NCBI GenBank assembly: GCA_027452045.1 | Contig: DAIDHH010000196.1 | Coordinates: 1-42,298, forward strand | Length of the DNA: 42,298 bases | Direction: 5' to 3' | DNA from: Gammaproteobacteria bacterium | GTDB taxonomy: Bacteria; Pseudomonadota; Gammaproteobacteria; Steroidobacterales; Steroidobacteraceae | Shown here: in pieces, positions 34,861 to 42,298 of the stretch | Layout: the number at the start of each line of letters is the position of its first letter | Numbering within the stretch: position 1 is the stretch's first letter | Notes under the pieces: generated by a model | Told to the model about the DNA's origin: nothing | Databases searched by the model: none | Seen by the model: the letters and a program-made list of their open reading frames with translations, nothing else | Position numbers and translations under genes: made by a program

Positions 34861-36366
34861 ATGACCCCAGCGGAAAATCTGGCGTCAGTCGCCGAGACCG
34901 ACCCCGAGTCCCCGGAGGCCCCCGCCCCCGAAGCGGGCCCCTTCGTCATCAATCTGTGCTCCTCCAGCACGCCGATGGCCCTGCCGAAGGCGGACTTGCC
35001 GGAGTTGCAGCGCTTCAATTTCTTCGTCAGCCGCCGCTTCGAGGAGGGACGCGAGCGCTTCCGGCTGCACATGGGATATTTCGATACGCTCGGTGAAGCG
35101 GAGGGCTGGCTCGGGCTGGTGCGCGAGATCTATCCGGGCGCCTGGGCGGGCGAGGCGCCTGGCAAGAAGCTGCGGGCGCGTGCCGCTGCTGCTGCTGCGG
35201 TCCAGGCCGCGCACGCCACCGGGCCCCAGGCGGTGGGCGAGGCCGCGCCGCAGCAGGAGGAACCCGCGGCGGGGATCCCCGCCGAAGTGGCGGCTCGAGT
35301 GCCGACCCTGCATCCGCCTGCGCAAGCGCGCTCGAGCGCTGCGGAGGCGGTGGAGCGAAAAGAGGCCGCGGCCACGGAGCCGCCGCCCGCGGCGCAGGAG
35401 CTCGAGCTCGAGGTCTCGCAGCCGCAACTCGCCGAGGTGGTGAAATTGCCACCCCCGGTGAATGCGCGCAGCGGGCCGGCCGCGGCCCCGCGCGCGCCAC
35501 AGGTGCAGGCGCCGGCAGCGGCACCCCTGACGAATTCCAACATCAAGGAAGTGCTGGCGGCGCTCGATGAGCCCGCTCGCGGACAATTGCCGGCGGGGGA
35601 TACGCGCATCATGCCGGCGCTCAATCCTGCTGCCGCGATGCTGAGCGACCCGCAGGCGCTGCAGGTGCTCGAGGGACGCACGCAGGAGGGAGCGAAGCCT
35701 GCGGCCTTCGCCGTGCAGCTGCAATGGTCGGTGCAGCCCATCCTGCTCGACAAGGTGCCGCCGCTCGCGATTTTCAGTGCCTATTCGCTCTATTGCATCG
35801 AGGGCAGCCGCCAGGGGCGCAAGTGGTATGGGCTGCGCCTCGGGTTCTTCAACGACCCCATCTCGGCCAAGCAGGTTGCCGGCTACGTGCGATCGGAATT
35901 CGCTTCCGTCGCGGTGGTCCCGGTGAGCGCCGACGAGCGCAAGCGGGTGAGCGGCGAGAACGCCAGCGCCACGGTGCGCGCCGCGCCAAAGGCGCCCGAG
36001 AGCCGCAGCGCGCTCGACTCGGGCGAATTCAAACTCCTCGATCCGGATCACCCCGTCGCGAGCGGCACGGGTGCGACGGCAGCGACGCCGACCGCCGCTA
36101 CCTCGGGCGCCGCGACGGCGCCGCGCGCCGCGGTCCGAGAGCTGCGCCCGGCTTCCATCGCACGCCCCGGCGGCAAGATCAACGCGCGCGAGCGCCGTGC
36201 GCCGCAGACTCTGGAGGAGACTCTGGAGATCCTCGGCGCGCACCAGCTCACCATCGACGAGAGCAAGCATGGCGGCACCGGTGCCGGCGCATCGCGCAAG
36301 GCCGAAAAGAGTGCGCCCTTCACGCGGCTGCTCGAACGCCTGGGCGAGCGGGTGCGCAAGTCCTAG
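34861..36366 (+). CDS. Protein with two SPOR-like domains, under c-di-GMP riboswitch control
   Basis: 501 residues from the ATG at 34861. Residues about 26-97 (FVINLCSSSTPM, RFNFFVSRRFEEGRERFRLHMGYFDTLGEAEGWLGLVREIYPGAW) and about 279-360 (FAVQLQWSVQPI, IFSAYSLYCIEGSRQGRKWYGLRLGFFNDPISAKQVAGYVRSEFASVAVVPV) have the strand-helix pattern of SPOR domains, which bind denuded peptidoglycan. They are separated by a long Ala/Pro/Glu-rich linker, and a low-complexity tail leads to a basic C-terminal helix. No signal peptide or membrane segment is visible, so how it could reach the cell wall is unclear. The ribosome site is weak. It is the only gene behind the riboswitch and converges on the zinc-ribbon gene. 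Specific function unknown; a link to envelope or motile-sessile change is inference. Confidence 0.72.
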   Translation: MTPAENLASVAETDPESPEAPAPEAGPFVINLCSSSTPMALPKADLPELQRFNFFVSRRFEEGRERFRLHMGYFDTLGEAEGWLGLVREIYPGAWAGEAPGKKLRARAAAAAAVQAAHATGPQAVGEAAPQQEEPAAGIPAEVAARVPTLHPPAQARSSAAEAVERKEAAATEPPPAAQELELEVSQPQLAEVVKLPPPVNARSGPAAAPRAPQVQAPAAAPLTNSNIKEVLAALDEPARGQLPAGDTRIMPALNPAAAMLSDPQALQVLEGRTQEGAKPAAFAVQLQWSVQPILLDKVPPLAIFSAYSLYCIEGSRQGRKWYGLRLGFFNDPISAKQVAGYVRSEFASVAVVPVSADERKRVSGENASATVRAAPKAPESRSALDSGEFKLLDPDHPVASGTGATAATPTAATSGAATAPRAAVRELRPASIARPGGKINARERRAPQTLEETLEILGAHQLTIDESKHGGTGAGASRKAEKSAPFTRLLERLGERVRKS

Positions 36367-36393
36367 CGGCCTTGCCCGGCCGCTCCCGGCGGT

Positions 36394-36693
36394 TCAGCGC
36401 CCGAACAGCTTCTCGAGCTCCGCACGGGCCCTGGCGATCTCCGCGGTGTTGGGGGCAATGTAGGCGGCAGGCCGCGGCTTGAAGAAATCGCAGAAGTTGG
36501 CGTGCTCCTTGTCGCGCACTTCCTCCGCGATCGGCTCGCGGCAGTGCTTGGCCACCTGGGTGTCGTAGTCGAGGCACATCCGGCAGACGTGCAGCTCTGC
36601 CCGGCACTTCGGGCACTCCTCCAGGCGTCTCAGCGGCAGCGTCAGCGCCGCGAGCGAGGCGCCGCACTTCCAACAAACCAGCTCGTGTGACAT
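36394..36693 (-). CDS. Small zinc-ribbon protein of unknown function
   Basis: 99 residues from the ATG at 36693, which has GGAGG upstream; an in-frame extension to 36717 is less likely. Three CxxC pairs (CWKC, CPKC, CRMC) within the first 40 residues, then HC and FC cysteines, make a double zinc-binding fold probable. The rest is YDTQVAKHCREPIAEEVRDKEHANFCDFFKPRP and a charged C-terminal helix. It starts 45 bases after the stop of the UvrA-like gene on the same strand and may share its mRNA. Similar small proteins occur widely in proteobacteria without a known role. Confidence 0.7.
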   Translation of the reverse strand: MSHELVCWKCGASLAALTLPLRRLEECPKCRAELHVCRMCLDYDTQVAKHCREPIAEEVRDKEHANFCDFFKPRPAAYIAPNTAEIARARAELEKLFGR

Positions 36694-36738
36694 GCCAGGG
36701 AGCCTCCGGGCGGCCATCTTGGCCGATGGCCCGGTACT

Positions 36739-42298
<5,560 letters not shown>

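Overview
The window is GC-rich, densely coded bacterial chromosome. TonB-dependent uptake, an NtrC/sigma-54 promoter at glnK, the formylglutamate (HutF/HutG) route of histidine breakdown, a c-di-GMP-I riboswitch and a double-length UvrA-like protein together suggest a proteobacterium, most likely a gammaproteobacterium of the Xanthomonadales/Nevskiales/Steroidobacterales kind. That placement is an inference from gene content. I saw no rRNA, tRNA, CRISPR array, insertion sequence or prophage gene.

Layout. 1-367: start of glnK on the minus strand with its sigma-54 promoter and NtrC box. 368-5331: a ferredoxin-reductase-type flavoprotein, late cobalamin genes (cobU; cobT-cobS on the minus strand) and a PA0069-type radical SAM protein. 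5387-14521: an accessory block with a secreted TPR protein, a Tat-type lipocalin-like protein, a LysR regulator, an ArpA/HalD-like 2-oxoglutarate oxygenase, a TonB-dependent receptor and a TPR-sulfotransferase. Two of its transcription units share a long identical promoter element.

14636-34548 is the most interesting part. A dimethylglycine/sarcosine-dehydrogenase-like flavoprotein diverges from an AraC regulator. Behind the regulator lie an MttB-family (non-pyrrolysine) methyltransferase, an NCS1 permease and a four-subunit sarcosine-oxidase-like enzyme (soxBDAG). This runs directly into a complete hut locus: hutC and hutF on one strand, hutIHGU on the other, with paired HutC-type operators between. 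One coherent reading is stepwise N-demethylation of an imported betaine that ends in histidine, for example hercynine (N-alpha-trimethylhistidine), with the histidine then taken to glutamate by Hut. The simpler alternative is glycine-betaine breakdown lying next to hut by chance.

34549-42298: a strong hairpin after hutU, a good promoter, a c-di-GMP-I (GEMM) riboswitch and a protein with two SPOR-like domains. On the minus strand follow a small zinc-ribbon protein and a tandem UvrA-like protein whose N-terminus lies outside the window.
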